Assembly (NCBI GenBank): GCA_037127315.1
Contig: JBBBDQ010000310.1
Span: 211,501-275,500, forward strand
Reading direction: 5' to 3'
From: Ascarosepion bandense
Taxonomy: Eukaryota > Mollusca > Cephalopoda > Sepiida > Sepiidae
DNA: 64,000 nucleotides
Shown: positions 32,500-44,918 of the stretch, piece by piece
Position numbering within the stretch: position 1 is the stretch's first letter
Layout of the letters: each line of letters starts with the position of its first letter
Notes under the pieces: generated by a model
The model's database searches: none
Told to the model about the DNA's origin: nothing
The model's input: the letters and a program-made list of their open reading frames with translations, nothing else
Position numbers and translations under genes: made by a program

Positions 32500-34757
32500 A
32501 TTATTATGTCATTTTTTTATCATATTTCTATTTCTGCTATGGTCGCACTACCAACCAAGTCTGCGGAAAGACCTAAGGCAGGTCGTGGCGTGTTGTTATG
32601 ACTCCATTTCAAGCTTTTTTTCTATCTCCCCTATCATCCCTAGCGTTACATAGACATAGTTTTCCTTAGTGTGTAGGCTGTACTTAACAAGACAATTTTT
32701 TGTACATCTGTTAAGCTGTGGTTTCCTGGGATTCTTTCAATGTGTTGTTTTGTTCCATTTTTTATAATTCCAAGTGCACCTACCATCACTGGCACGACTG
32801 TTGTTTTCAATTTCCACATTTTTCTATTTCAATTTCCAGGTTTTTATATTTTGACAGTTTTTAGAATTCCTTGGTTGTCCGCTGGACAAGCCATATCAAT
32901 TAATAGACAAGTTTTCTTTTTCTGGTTTTTAACAATAATGTCTAGTCTATTTGCTTCAATTTTTCTGTCTGTGTAGAAGGTGTAATCCCATAGAATGATG
33001 ACATCTTCTATTTCTGTAACCGGTGCTGGGTGATGTTCATACCAGTGTTTGTTTACAGATTTTCCATAGTGTTTGCACATTGTCCAATGTAGATATTGCC
33101 CCACTCTATCGTGACGATTTTTATATTCATTTGGGGCAAGTACAGAACAACCCGAAATTAGTCTGTTGTTTTTTTGGGTATTTGTCAAAAAACATGCATT
33201 TTGGAATCAAATTATTGTGTATAACATTTGCCTGAAAGTTTCTAATGAAAAGACTCTGATCTTGTGCTGTAAAAATAAAGCCTTGACTTTCAGACTTTAA
33301 TCGTAACCATCGATGAGTATTAACATTATCAACATCGGGTTTATTAATACGTTCTGGATATTGGCCATGCAGAGGTTTGTCTTGCCAGCGTTGTTTCATC
33401 TGTTCAAGAGCTTTATTCTTTGCTTTCTTGTTCATATTTTTTACCGCAAAAGTTGGTTCTTGACTTCCGTTTCGCTTTTCTACAAAATCTACTAAATGTA
33501 AATTTTTTTGTATTTACTGTCTTCTTTCATTATTAAATATTTTTCTTGCTATTTTCAAGCTGTTTGACTAATTGTATCATCCCGTCCTTTTGTTGTTTCT
33601 ATGTATGTTAGTAAGCCAATAGTTGTTGTTTTGTATAACGATTCTAATTGAATGTGACCTTTCTCACTTTCTTTACGGAGTATGTATAAATATTCTATAT
33701 CAGCCTTTGGATGATGCATCTTCAAGATATGGAGACTATATTTAACCACTGGGATTAATGGCCATAATTCTGTTCTGAGAATTCAATTCAGTTTTTAATA
33801 TCAGTCGTATCCTTCTATAGTACTCTTTACGCACTATTTCTTTCATGTTTTTATGGTGAATCTTTTCGCTGTCATTTTCATCTAGGTATTTATAAGCTTC
33901 TTCTGGCTTTAATTCTTTTATTGTTTCTGCAGGGTCTAAACTAATTGAGGATGTTTGTTGTAGCGATCCACGTAAAACTGTAGCTTTAGCACATTTATTC
34001 AAATTGAATTTCATTCCAATGTCTTCGCTGAAGCATTTTACAGTTTGCAGAAGACCTTCTAGCTCATTATCATTTTAGCATATAACTCTAAGTCATCCAT
34101 GTGAAATAGATATCGTATTTTTTTTGGGCTATTTTATAACCACATTCTGTCTTGTTAAGTTAACTGGTTAGTGCTATTAATGATATGCAAAATAATAAGG
34201 GAGACAAAGAGTCACCTTGAAATATACCTCTTTTAATGTTTATTTCACCAGATTTATAGGTTCCATTTATATGATTGAGGTAAAGAGTTGTTTTCATATC
34301 GACATAACATTGTTTGATGAAATTGGTGATGACGGGTCATATCCTGTACATATTTAAAGACTTTAAGATCCAGGAATGTGGCACACAATCGAATGCCTTA
34401 CGATAATCTATCCAGGCAGTACTAAGATTTTTCAGTGTATTTTAGTAGTTTTCCAGGATCATTCTGTTAATAAGCAATTGGTCTTTACATCCGTAACAGC
34501 CACGTTTGCACCCTTTTTATTCAAGCGGTTATATGTCATTTCTTTCCAAGAAGAAATATATCTGTTTTGTTAAAATAGATGTTAATAGTTTGTATGTTGT
34601 CGGAAGGCATGTAATTGGTCTGTAGGTTTTGGGCTAATTTATGTCACTATTCTTGGGTAGAAGAATGTAATTCCTTTGGTCATCCATGCAGGAATTTTAG
34701 TGGGATCGTTAACCATTTCTTGAAGTTCTTTGGCTTGTTTTTTTATGATAGAATTAT
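32500..34757 (-). mobile_element. R2-like LINE, copy 4 (longest: RT through 3' UTR)
   Basis: On the minus strand, from 34757: PKTYRPITCLPTTYKLL-like RT start, GCYGCKDQLLINRMILEN, DYRKAFDCVPHSWILKSL (motif A), IKRGIFQGDSLSPLLFCISL (motif B), HMDDLELYA (motif C, aspartates kept), then thumb (33742-34014 and 33555-33749). The knuckle (33127-33435) reads CMFFDK, with the second Cys lost. The nuclease has IILWDYTFYTDRKIEANRLD and LLIDMACPAD (32844-33100), followed by the 3' UTR. Stops and frameshifts are frequent. 5' truncation coincides with an (ATT)n tract. Confidence 0.85.
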
Positions 34758-34805
34758 TATTAGTTATTATTATTATTACTTTATTATTATTATTATTATT
34801 ATTAT
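34757..34805. repeat. (ATT)n microsatellite
   Basis: TTA/ATT tract at the 5' break of R2-like copy 4. It gives an isoleucine-rich spurious frame. Confidence 0.9.
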
Positions 34806-35232
34806 TGGTTTTCATGTCTGTTGTATCTGGTAGATTTCACGAGCGATCAAGTGAAAACGAGTTTCCTAATTATTATTTTATTATTAGTACTCTAAATCAG
34901 CAGTACTTATGAATACAATTGTAACTGTACTCAAATTTCTTTTTCCTTTAACTAGGAAATTCTAGTTATTTATCAAGTTTTTTCTTTTTCATATTTTATT
35001 TTCAACAGCGATGTCCACTATATAAAAATTGTTTTTCCTTTGTTTGTAAAGACTAACAGCTGGTCTTGCTTGGGCGGGCTGATTCTTTTGAACTTTTAAG
35101 TTCTACTTTGACTTTTTATTCCTTAGAATAGTTTTTGGTTTGTGTTCATACCATTAGTGTGCATCGTCAAATACCATTCATTTATCCAATCTATTAAGTT
35201 TCCTACAAAGTTACGTCTATTTTTGTGCTCTT

Positions 35233-35288
<56 letters not shown>

Positions 35289-36444
35289 TGAACAGATTTC
35301 ATCTCTATCTTTAAACGATTCGGATTTTACCTGTTTTATTTTAGTATCAGTTGTTATAGAATTGCTTTAAGTTTCTATTAATTTCTCGTTTTGGGTGTCC
35401 TCTACGTAGCAAAGTTTCCGTAGAATAATGGTAATATTAACCGTTTTCCTAGAAGGAAATATTTTATATTCATTGGCCAAGCACCCAGTACTGATGTAGG
35501 TTGAAAGTTATAAAATCTTTCAGTTTTTCAAGTTTTTCAAGTCCGGTAGCTGTTATTGCACTTTTAAATATTTATGTGGATTTCTTTCCTAAAATTTTAT
35601 TTGAAGTGTGGAATGCCAACATCATGTATCATTAATTTCTTTTCGAGTTACATGTACTATTGATTTTGTTGCTGCTGCTGTTGGTAGTTCTCTAAGTGAT
35701 GTGGTTTCTGTTATTTGGTAGATTTTATGATTCTGCATCGCCAGTCCATGATGTTCAAGGAGGTATGAACTTTGCCAAAACCCTCAGGTTTAATTTCCTC
35801 AAAGCCTTTTTAAACATTGATCTTAACAAGTAGTTGCATACAGCTGAGAATTTAGATATATTTGAACGAGTTTGGCGCCATGCATAACATTCATTTGATT
35901 AGGATTTGACCATATAAACAAATGCTAAATACTAAAAAAAGAAATTGCTATAGAAAACATATAGACAAAATTTTCTGGGGGATTTGAATGGATAAATTAC
36001 CCAAACAAAGGCCAGAAACCTTTTTGTTTTAATGAGATTTAGAACAAAAAGAAAATCTTCAAGAGAGTGTGTGTCGCTGTTTCAGGAGAATACAAAGATA
36101 AATTGAAAGAAAGTTCATAATTTAATAAATATGTTAACGTTGATACAGAATAAAAAGTGGAGTATGAAGATAACAGTTATATCCATTATTGGAGTTTTTC
36201 GAACAGTCAAGAAAGGTCAGATTATAAGTAAAAATCTATGGGGAAAATCAGAAACATCTCGAAAACGGCACCACTTAAATCAATCAGAATACTGAGTAGA
36301 GTAGCAAGTAGGTGTGATGCTACTTAATCTTCAGTGTAAATCACCAGTTACTAGGGGTTCAGAAGTCAATGACTAAATAATGACAGACTTATGGTATAAT
36401 TAATTCATGAATACTACTACTACTACTAATAATAATAATACTTT
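34806..36444. other. AT-rich spacer with (TA)n
   Basis: (TA)n at 35240-35286. Minus-strand frames at about 35040-35230 (INEWYLTMHTNG and similar) could be the N-terminal coding part of the R2-like LINE but are too degraded to claim. No other feature. Confidence 0.45.
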
Positions 36445-38152
36445 AACAAAACAGACATATTTATTATTATAAAAAAAATGACATACTACCGCTTTAACAA
36501 AAAGGGTGCAAACGTGGCTGTCATGGATGTAAAGACCAATTACTTCTTGTTAAAATACATCAATGCAAAGAAAAATCTTATTACTGCCTAGATAAATTAT
36601 CGTAAGGCATTCGATAGTGTATCACATTGCTAGATCTTAAAGTCTTTAAATATTTAAAAGGTATCACCCGTCATCATCAATTTCATCAAACAATGTATGT
36701 CGATGTGGAAAACAGCACTTTACCTCAATCATATAAATGGAACCTATAAGTCAACAGTTGAATATTTCAAGGTGACTCTTTGTCTCCCTTATTATTTTGC
36801 ATATCACTAATTGCATTAACTAGCCAACTTAACAAGACAGGTTAGAAAATAGCCCAAAAGAAAATAAGTAATCTATTTCACATGGATGACTTAAAGTTGT
36901 ATGCTAGGAATGAAAATGAGCTGGAAGGTCTTCTGCAAACTGTAAAATGCTTCAGTGAAGACATTGGAATAAAATTCAATTTGGATGAATGTGCTAAAGC
37001 CACAATTTTACGAGGATTGTTACAACAAACACCCCCAATTAACTTAGATCCTGCTGTAATAATAAAAGATTTAGAGCAGGAAGAAGCTTGTAAGTATCTA
37101 GGTGTGAATGAGAGTGAAAGGATTCACCATAAGAAAATGAAAGAGTGCATAAAGTGTACTATAGAATGGTACAACTTTTATTAAGAACTGAATTGAATTC
37201 TCAGAACAGAATTATGGCCATTAATAATCCTACAATCCCAGTGGTCAAATATAGTCTCCATTTCTTGAACTGAACTCTAAATGACATCAAACGAATGAAT
37301 TCTAAGACAAAAAAAGCCTCTTTCTAAGCATAAGATGCATCATCCAAAGGCTGATATAGATCATCTATACATACTCCGTAAAGAAAGTGGGAAAGGTCAT
37401 GTTCAATTAGAATTGTCATACAAAACAACAACTATTGGCTTACTAACATACATGGAAACAACAAAGGACTGGATGACACAATTAGTCAAACAACATGAAA
37501 ACAGAAAGAAAAAATATTCATTAATGAAAGAAGGTAGTAAATACAGACAAATTTTACATTTGGTAGATTCTGTAGAAAATCAAAATAGAACCCAATTACT
37601 AACTGTTGCAGCAAGAAAAATAAAAAGTGTAAGCCAAGGATAAAGCACTTGAACAGATGAAACAACGCTGGCAAGACAAACCTCTGCATGGCCAATATCC
37701 AGAACGTATTAATAAACCCGATGTTGATAATGTTAATACTTATCGATGGTTACGTCCATCTGGATTAAAGTCTGAAAGTGAAGGCTTTATTCTTGCAGCA
37801 CAAGACCAGAGTCTTTTCACTAGAAACTTTCAAGAAAATATTATACACAATAATTTGATTCCAAAATGCAAGTTTTTTGACAAATACCCAAAAAACAACA
37901 GACTAATCCCTAGATGTTCAGTATTTTCCCCAAATGAATATAAAAATCGTCACAATAGAGTGGGGCAATATTTACATTGGGCAATGTCCAAACAATTTTG
38001 GAAAATATATAAACAAACACTGGTATGAACATCACCCAGCACCGGTTACAGAAATAGATGTCACCATTCTATGGGATTACACCATCTACACAGACAGAAA
38101 AACTGAAGCAAATAGGCCGAACATTATTGTCAAAAACCAAAAAGAAAAATAA
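36445..38152 (+). mobile_element. R2-like LINE, copy 5 (RT to endonuclease)
   Basis: Plus-strand copy in the opposite orientation to copies 3 and 4. It begins in RT (INYRKAFDSVSH near 36600), passes degraded motif B (about 36760) and HMDDLKLYARNENELEGLLQ at 36875-36950 with both aspartates intact, then thumb (37335-37643) and knuckle region CKFFDKYPK (second Cys lost). It ends in the nuclease part TEIDVTILWDYTIYTDRKTE near 38100. Frame breaks at several points. It is followed directly by a second, shorter copy in the same orientation. Confidence 0.85.
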
Positions 38153-38154
38153 TT

Positions 38155-38642
38155 GATTTACATTTAGTACATTCTGTAGAAAAACAAAACAGAAGCCAAG
38201 AACCAACTATTGCGGCAAAAAATATGAAAATGAAAGCTAAAGATAAAACTCTTGAACAGATGAAACAACGCTGGCAAGACAAACCTTTGCATGGCTAATA
38301 CCCAGAACGTCTCAATAAGTCCAATGCTGATAAAGTTAATACTCATCGATGGTTACGCGCATGTTGATTAAAGTCTGAGACTGAAAGCTTTATTCTTGCA
38401 GCGCAAGATCAAAGTCTTTTCACTAGAATCTTTCAGGCAAATATTATACATACTAATGTGAATCCAAAAACGCAGGTTCTGTGATAAACACCAAGAACCA
38501 ATAGACCATATAATCTCAGGTTGTTCTGTACTTGCCCCAAATGTATATAAAAATCATCACGATATATTGGGGCAATATTTACATTGGACAATGTGCAAAC
38601 ACTATGGAAAATCTGTAAACAAACACTGGCATGAACATCACC
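38155..38642 (+). mobile_element. R2-like LINE, copy 6 (short, tandem with copy 5)
   Basis: Repeats the segment VDSVEKQNRSQEPTIAAK to KSVNKHWHEHHP present in the other copies (compare 37560-38035), in the same orientation and directly after copy 5. The knuckle reads RFCDKHQEPIDHIISGC, with the first Cys lost to a frameshift. The LINE text stops within HHP at 38642, exactly where a perfect palindrome begins. Confidence 0.85.
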
Positions 38643-38676
38643 CATGCATCAAACGAGACGTCTCGTTTGATGCATG
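38643..38676. repeat. Perfect 34-bp palindrome
   Basis: The half-site CATGCATCAAACGAGAC is followed directly by its exact reverse complement, with no loop base. It lies precisely at the 3' break of LINE copy 6; the following text is AT-rich. Confidence 0.95.
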
Positions 38677-40956
38677 AAAAATACTTGAAATAATGATAAC
38701 AATAATAATAACAACAATAATAACAATAATAAATAGTTTTAACCCGTGAAAATTTCACGGTTTTCTTATTTTAATTTTCTGATGAATCTTAATTCTTAAG
38801 TGAATTATTGAATAGTTTCTTGGCGAATTTAATGACTATAAAAATCCGTAAAAATTCCTCTATCACAATATGTTTATGTTTATGTTGCAATACAATCATA
38901 AATATGAATGCTGGTCGTTATTTTAAGATGTGGGTACAAATGAAAAGATCTGAAATTGACAACATTTTTCATTTTTTCTTTCGTCTATTTTCTCACTGAA
39001 ACCAGGTAGTGTCTTTTCCCCTCTTTCCACGAGAAGGAATAGTCTATTGTTTATGATATATTGACAGGAGACGTTAAATGCTTCTATCTTACCATCTTTC
39101 TTTCTCATTTACCTAATGAAACCAAGTAGTGTAATTTCCCATTTTTCCTGAGTGATCAAAACAGAATAGTCCATTATTTATGAGGTATAACGCGTAACGG
39201 TCATGCGGACTAATGAAGAGGAGACAAGCACAATTATAATAGAATAGTGATGCCATGTAAACAATTTAAAATAACGAAGAAAGCGCTAGAGTACAATGGA
39301 AACCTGCTGTCATTTGAACTTTGAAAGAATTGATGAGAGAAATATTTTGGGGGCAAATATAAAACAATAACAATAATAATGAAAACCTTCTAAGTGGATA
39401 ATACTGATAATGATACAACTTGTTTTTTAAACAACAATGACATTAATACAATAAAAATATTGATGAAAATCCGTTAAGTTGTTAAGCACCTGCAAAGTTT
39501 TTTAAGTTCTTTCAATCCTCGGAAGTATCGATTGTTCCTATTTGGCTTGGCCCATGGCAACAATAGCAATGATACTTTTTTGTATTTAATTATAAAATAA
39601 TTGTTACATCCACCATCACAGTTCGTATTGTTATTGTTTAAATAAAGTGAAAAAAATGTAATGAATTAGCAGCCTGATTTTCTATATTTACTTGAAATTG
39701 ACAATATTGTTCAATATTTTGATAATTGACAATATTTTGATACTGGAGAAATATTGTCTAGTTCTTTTGGAAATGCTTTACCTTGTTATTGCTGAAAACT
39801 TTAATTAAGTCTAGTCTTGATTATACCAAGATTGCTTCAATGGAAATATTTTCGTTCTTACTGTACAGATGAAAGAGAAAAAGATCTGTAAGTACAGATA
39901 TCCAGATAAACACAAATGCACCCAAATACATTACATATGAGATAATGATGGCAAGTATGTGTTTGCGTGCGTGTACAAGCAGTTCTGAAAAAAAAAACTT
40001 ACCTAAATACACACGCACACATACAAAACTCAAATATTAACAACACAATGTGCAGGTCAGTGATATGAAATAACGATTGCAGTATCATAATTTATAAATG
40101 ATTAATTAGTGACTGTCATAAAGAAAAAAGATAGAAAACACATCTTTATACATACTTAAGCTAAACAATTATTCCTTAACGTTATTTTTCTTGTTGTATG
40201 ATGACATCAATAAACGACATTTGTATTTCTGGACATTAATTTTGGGTGATAAATGTGGTAAAGTCGAACATTTTGATACACTAATTTATGTAACTACAAA
40301 AATAACCCGTGCTTTATATTATGCGTAAATATTTATTATATAAACTAAATGATTTAACATTAAAAAAGAAAATAAGAGATAAATAACTAAAGATGAAAAA
40401 GATGAAAACACAAACCTTTGTGTTTTTGTTATTGACAAGTTTCTCAATTTTACTCTCACTTGTAAAGCGAAAACATAACATTATATGAGTTACCCTTGCT
40501 GAAAAACTCATCTCAGTTTTTTCTTTTTTACCACTGTAATTTTTCGTTAATTACAAACACATATTTTCATTTATATTTCTTAAAGCGGATGAACATTAAA
40601 CTAAAATGTCTTAAAATTCATTTTCTCTTCAAACTTGACTTTACTGTTTTCATTCACTTTGTAATGAAAGAAAAAAAAAAAAACAAGAACAAAACAAAAA
40701 CAAAACTTACTTAAATGTGTATATTTTCGATGCACCCTATCCAAAACAAATATCTATATTTCTCCTTAAAGACATTATATCAGGTATGATTCAGTTTTAC
40801 GAGTTTGGACCAACTGGATTTGAGATTAGATTTATGAAATTTGCTCATAACTAATGATTCCTTGACTTTGTGAGTATTATGTATCTGTATTTATCTGGTA
40901 GCGGTGCAGACAAACTATGTAGGCTTACAGAAAAACATAGACGCAGGGTAACGATT
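38677..40956. other. AT-rich spacer with an imperfect tandem duplication
   Basis: An AAC/AAT tract lies at 38697-38735. Two imperfect tandem copies (roughly 115 bases each, 38975-39190) share TGAAACCA[G/A]GTAGTGT and AATAGTC[T/C]ATT[G/A]TTTATGA. No gene supported. Confidence 0.55.
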
Positions 40957-41754
40957 ATATACTGGGTGCGATAGATTAATTGTCGTCTAAATAACGCAAA
41001 GATGAAAATAACACAGACATCTCATTTTAACATATATAGTTACCAAAATTACAAAAAAATATCTTGAAATATTAAAGAATAAATTTGTCCAATAAAATCA
41101 CCATTGGCTTCAACACGGCCTCTAGACGACTTCGGAATTTCCTGCATCTTTTCTGGACGGTCTGCTTGTTTAGGTTGGTGAATGTTGCCATAATCATTAC
41201 AAAGATTACCAAAATAATTACAAAGAGTTTTGATAGTCTCTCGCTCAAATACGACCTACACATAATAATCAAAGGGTCGCAGTCTGGGGAATAAAGTGAC
41301 CAGATACAAGTGGAAATGTGGTCGCAGAAAATGTCTGACAGCCATGACAGTATTTTTCTGCTTGTGTTACACTGTGCAGATTCCTGTTGCCAGACAGAGA
41401 GCCTTCCAGTATCCACCGTCTTAACCCAGAGCAGCGCTACCTTTTTAAGGCACTTGATTTAGGCGTTCGTGTTGTGTCTGAGAGCCAGTGGGAAGGTCAA
41501 AGGAGGCATAATGTCGCCATCACTAGTGATATCTTCAAGCACTGTGAAATGTTCGTATTGGTGCGAATTCCAAGTAGTAAAGCATGCCGTTTTCAAATTT
41601 ATGGCGGATTAAATTGCATCACGATGGTCTTTTTTTCACGGATGTTGCCGAACTGACCCGTAGTAGTCCACAAGATAAAAAAACGAAGCAACTCGCATGC
41701 GCGAAATAAAAATAAGAAATGGCGACAATTTACTCATATCAAGCCTGTATATAA
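40957..41754 (-). mobile_element. Internally deleted mariner with both terminal inverted repeats
   Basis: The left end reads ACTGGGTGCGATAGATTAAT then TGTCG (from 40961). The right end, in reverse complement, reads ATACAGGCTTGATATGAG and TAAATTGTCG (to about 41752): imperfect but clear terminal repeats with TA at the edges. The minus strand encodes MPPLTFPLALRHNTNA, RLSVWQQESAQCNTSRK (a mariner QQDSAPCHT block with D changed to E), IWSLYSPDCDPL and NLNKQTVQKRCRKFRSRLEA. The N-terminal DNA-binding half is missing, so at about 0.8 kb the element is shorter than a usual 1.3 kb mariner. Non-autonomous. Confidence 0.75.
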
Positions 41755-42107
41755 TCTGAGCAGTTTGAGTCAGATATTAGGAATAGGGATTGATCAATGT
41801 CTCTCTAGTCACTGCTATTAATATAGTCAGTCGAGAGAAACCGTGAAGACTATTATTCTTTATTAAATATCTTGATCGGCAAGATTAATTCTTACATGCT
41901 TACCAACGCAAGTGTCAATGTTGCTTTTCAAATTTCAAATACGGCGACAATATTTATTATATATTTGTTATGACCGAAGGGCCATAGAAAGATAACACAG
42001 ACTCGGATATAAGGTTGAATAGTATATTCTTGGGAACCGTAGTACAAAGGTAAACGAGAACTGGAAAGTAATTTCTACTTTCTCACTCATTCACTCACAC
42101 TGTGGCT
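41755..42107. other. Left flank of the satellite
   Basis: AT-rich unique-looking sequence. A possible decayed monomer edge appears from about 42085. No gene. Confidence 0.5.
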
Positions 42108-44806
42108 ACTACACAGTGACAGTATGTAGTCATCTCCCCACTTAAGGCAAAATATGACACAAGTACTTTTTAATGCGAGTCTTCCGGGCCATATAGCCCG
42201 ACCAAAATATTTGTCTATCTTCCCCCAATCGTGATTCTACCCTTCGGCGGAACCACGACTGGGTTAGAGCTCTTTGCCCGAAGACAGACAGCGCTCCACC
42301 CGAAGGCAGAAAGATGGCAGTGTCAATAGTAGCAGAAGCAAGTCTACTACTCAGTAACAGTATTTAGTCACCTCCCCACTTGAGGCAAAATGTGACGCAA
42401 GGTCTTTTTAATGTGAGTCTTCCGGACCATAAAACCCGACCAAAAATATTTGTCTATCTTTCCCCAGTCGTGATTCTACCCTTCGGCGGAACCACGACTG
42501 GGTTAGAGCTCTTTTCCCGAAGGCAGAGAGCGCTCTCCACCCGAAGGCAGAGAACTGACAGTGTCAGTAGTAGCAGACGCAAGTGTACTACATTATTTAG
42601 TTGTCCCTCCCACTAAGGGCAACATGTGACACATGGTCAGTTATGAGTGGGTTTTCCGGGCTATATGGCCCGGCCAAAAAATACCTGTCTATTTTTACCC
42701 AGTCGTGATTCTACCCTTCGGCGGAACCACGACTGGGTTAGTGCTCTCTACCCGAAGGCAGAGGCTGACAGTGTCAAAAGTAGCAGAGGCAAGTCTACTA
42801 CTTAGTGACTGTATTTACTAGCCCTCCCACGTAGGCTGGATGTGACACATGGTCATTTCATAGTGGGTATTCCCGGCCATATAGCCGGGCCAAAAAATAT
42901 CTATCTATTTTCCCCCAGTCGTGATTCTACCCTTCGGCGGAACCACGACTGGGCTATTGCTCTGTGCTCGGAAGCAGAGAGCGCCCTCTACCCGAAGGCA
43001 GAGGCTGACAGTGTCAACAGTAGCAGAGGCAAGTCTACTACTCAGTGACTATATTCACTAGCCTTCCCACGCAAGGCTGGATGTGACACATGGTCATTTT
43101 ATTGTGGGTATTCCCGGCCATATAGCCGGGCCAAAAATATGTCTGTCTATTTTTACCGAGTCGTGGTTCTACCCTCCGGCGGAACCACGACTGGGTTTGT
43201 GCTCTCTGCTCGGAAGCAGAGAGCGCCCTCTACCGAAGGCAGAGTGCTGACAGTGTCAACAGTAGCAGAAGCAAGTCTACTACTCATTGACTATATTCAC
43301 TAGCCTCCCCACAAAAGGCCGGATGTGACACATGGTCATTTTAAAGTGGGAGTTCCCGGCCATATAGCCGGGCCAAAAATATGTCTGTCTATTTTTACCG
43401 AGTCGTGGTTCTACCCTCCGGCGGAACCCCGACTGGGTTTGTGCTCTCTGCTCGGAAGCAGAGAGCGCCCTCTACCGAAGGCAGAGTGCTGACAGTGTCA
43501 ACAGTAGCAGAAGCAAGTCTACTACTCATTGACTATATTCACTAGGCTCCCCACAAAAGGCCGGATGTGACACATGGTCATTTTAAAGTGGGAGTTCCCG
43601 GCCATATAGCCGGGCCAAAAATAAATCTGTCTATTTTTACCGAGCCGTGGTTCTACCCTCCGGCGGAACCACGACTGGGTTTCTGCTCTCTGCTCGGAAG
43701 CAGAGAACGCCCTCTACCGAAGGCAGAGTGCTGACAGTGTCAACAGTAGCAGAAGCAATTCTACTACTCATTGACTATATTCACTAGCCTCCCCACAAAA
43801 GGCCGGATGTGACACATGGTCATTTTAAAGTGGGAGTTCCCAGCCATATAGCCGGGCCAAAAATAAATCTGTCTATTTTTACCGAGCCGTGGTTCTACCC
43901 TCCGGCGGAACCACGACTGGGTTTGTGCTCTCTGCTCGGAAGCAGAGAACGCCCTCTACCGAAGGCTGAGTGCTGACAGTGTCAACAGTAGCAGAAGGAA
44001 GTCTACTACTCATTGACTATATTCACTAGCCTCCCCACAAAAGGCCGGATGTGACACATGGTCATTTTAAAGTGGGAGTTCCAGGCCACATAGCCGGGCC
44101 AAAAATATATCTGTCTATTTTTACCGAGTCGTGGTTCTGCCCTCCGGCGGAACCACGACTGGGTTTGTGCTCTCTGCTCGGAAGCAGAGAGCGCCCTCTA
44201 CCGAAGGCAGAGTGCTGAAAGTGTCAACAGTAGCAGAAGCAAGTCTACTTCTCATTGACTATATTCACTAGCCTCCCCACAAAAGGCCGTATGTGACACA
44301 TGGTCATTTTAAAGTGGGAGTTCCCAGCCATATAGCCGGGCCAAAAATAAATCTGTCTATTTTTACCGAGCCGTGGTTCTACCCTCCGGCGGAACCACGA
44401 CTGGGTTTGTGCTCTCTGCTCGGAAGCAGAGAGCGCCCTCTACCGAAGGCAGAGTGCTGACAGTGTCAACAGTAGCAGAAGCAAGTCTACTACTCATTGA
44501 CTATATTCACTAGCCTCCCCACAAAAGGACGTATGTGACACATGGTCATTTTAAAGTGGGAGTTCCCAGCCATATAGCCGGGCCAAAAATAAATCTGTCT
44601 ATTTTTACCGAGCCGTGGTTCTACTCTCCGGCGGAACCACGACTGGGTTTGTGCTCTCTGCTCGGAAGCAGAGAGCGCCCTCTACCGAAGGCAGATTGCT
44701 GACAGTGTCAACAGTAGCAGAAGCAAGTCTACTACTCATTGACTATATTCACTAGCCTCCCCACAAAAGGCCGGATGTGACACATGGTCATTTTAAAGTG
44801 GGAGTT

Positions 44807-44824
44807 CCCGGCCACATAGCCGGG
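44807..44824. repeat. Satellite hairpin 3 (representative monomer)
   Basis: CCCGGC, loop CACATA, GCCGGG. Other monomers have loop CATATA or CCAGCC in the left arm, the latter weakening the stem. Confidence 0.85.
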
Positions 44825-44852
44825 CCAAAAATATATCTGTCTATTTTTACCG

Positions 44853-44886
44853 AGTCGTGGTTCTGCCCTCCGGCGGAACCACGACT
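44853..44886. repeat. Satellite hairpin 1 (representative monomer)
   Basis: AGTCGTGGTTC and GAACCACGACT, 11-bp arms with a 12-base loop. Present in nearly every monomer. In many the left arm has AGCCGTGGTTC, giving one mismatch. Confidence 0.9.
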
Positions 44887-44894
44887 GGGTTTGT

Positions 44895-44918
44895 GCTCTC
44901 TGCTCGGAAGCAGAGAGC
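44895..44918. repeat. Satellite hairpin 2 (representative monomer)
   Basis: GCTCTCTGCT, loop CGGA, AGCAGAGAGC: ten perfect pairs. In other monomers AGAGAACGCC replaces AGAGAGCGCC, which breaks one pair near the stem base. Confidence 0.9.
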
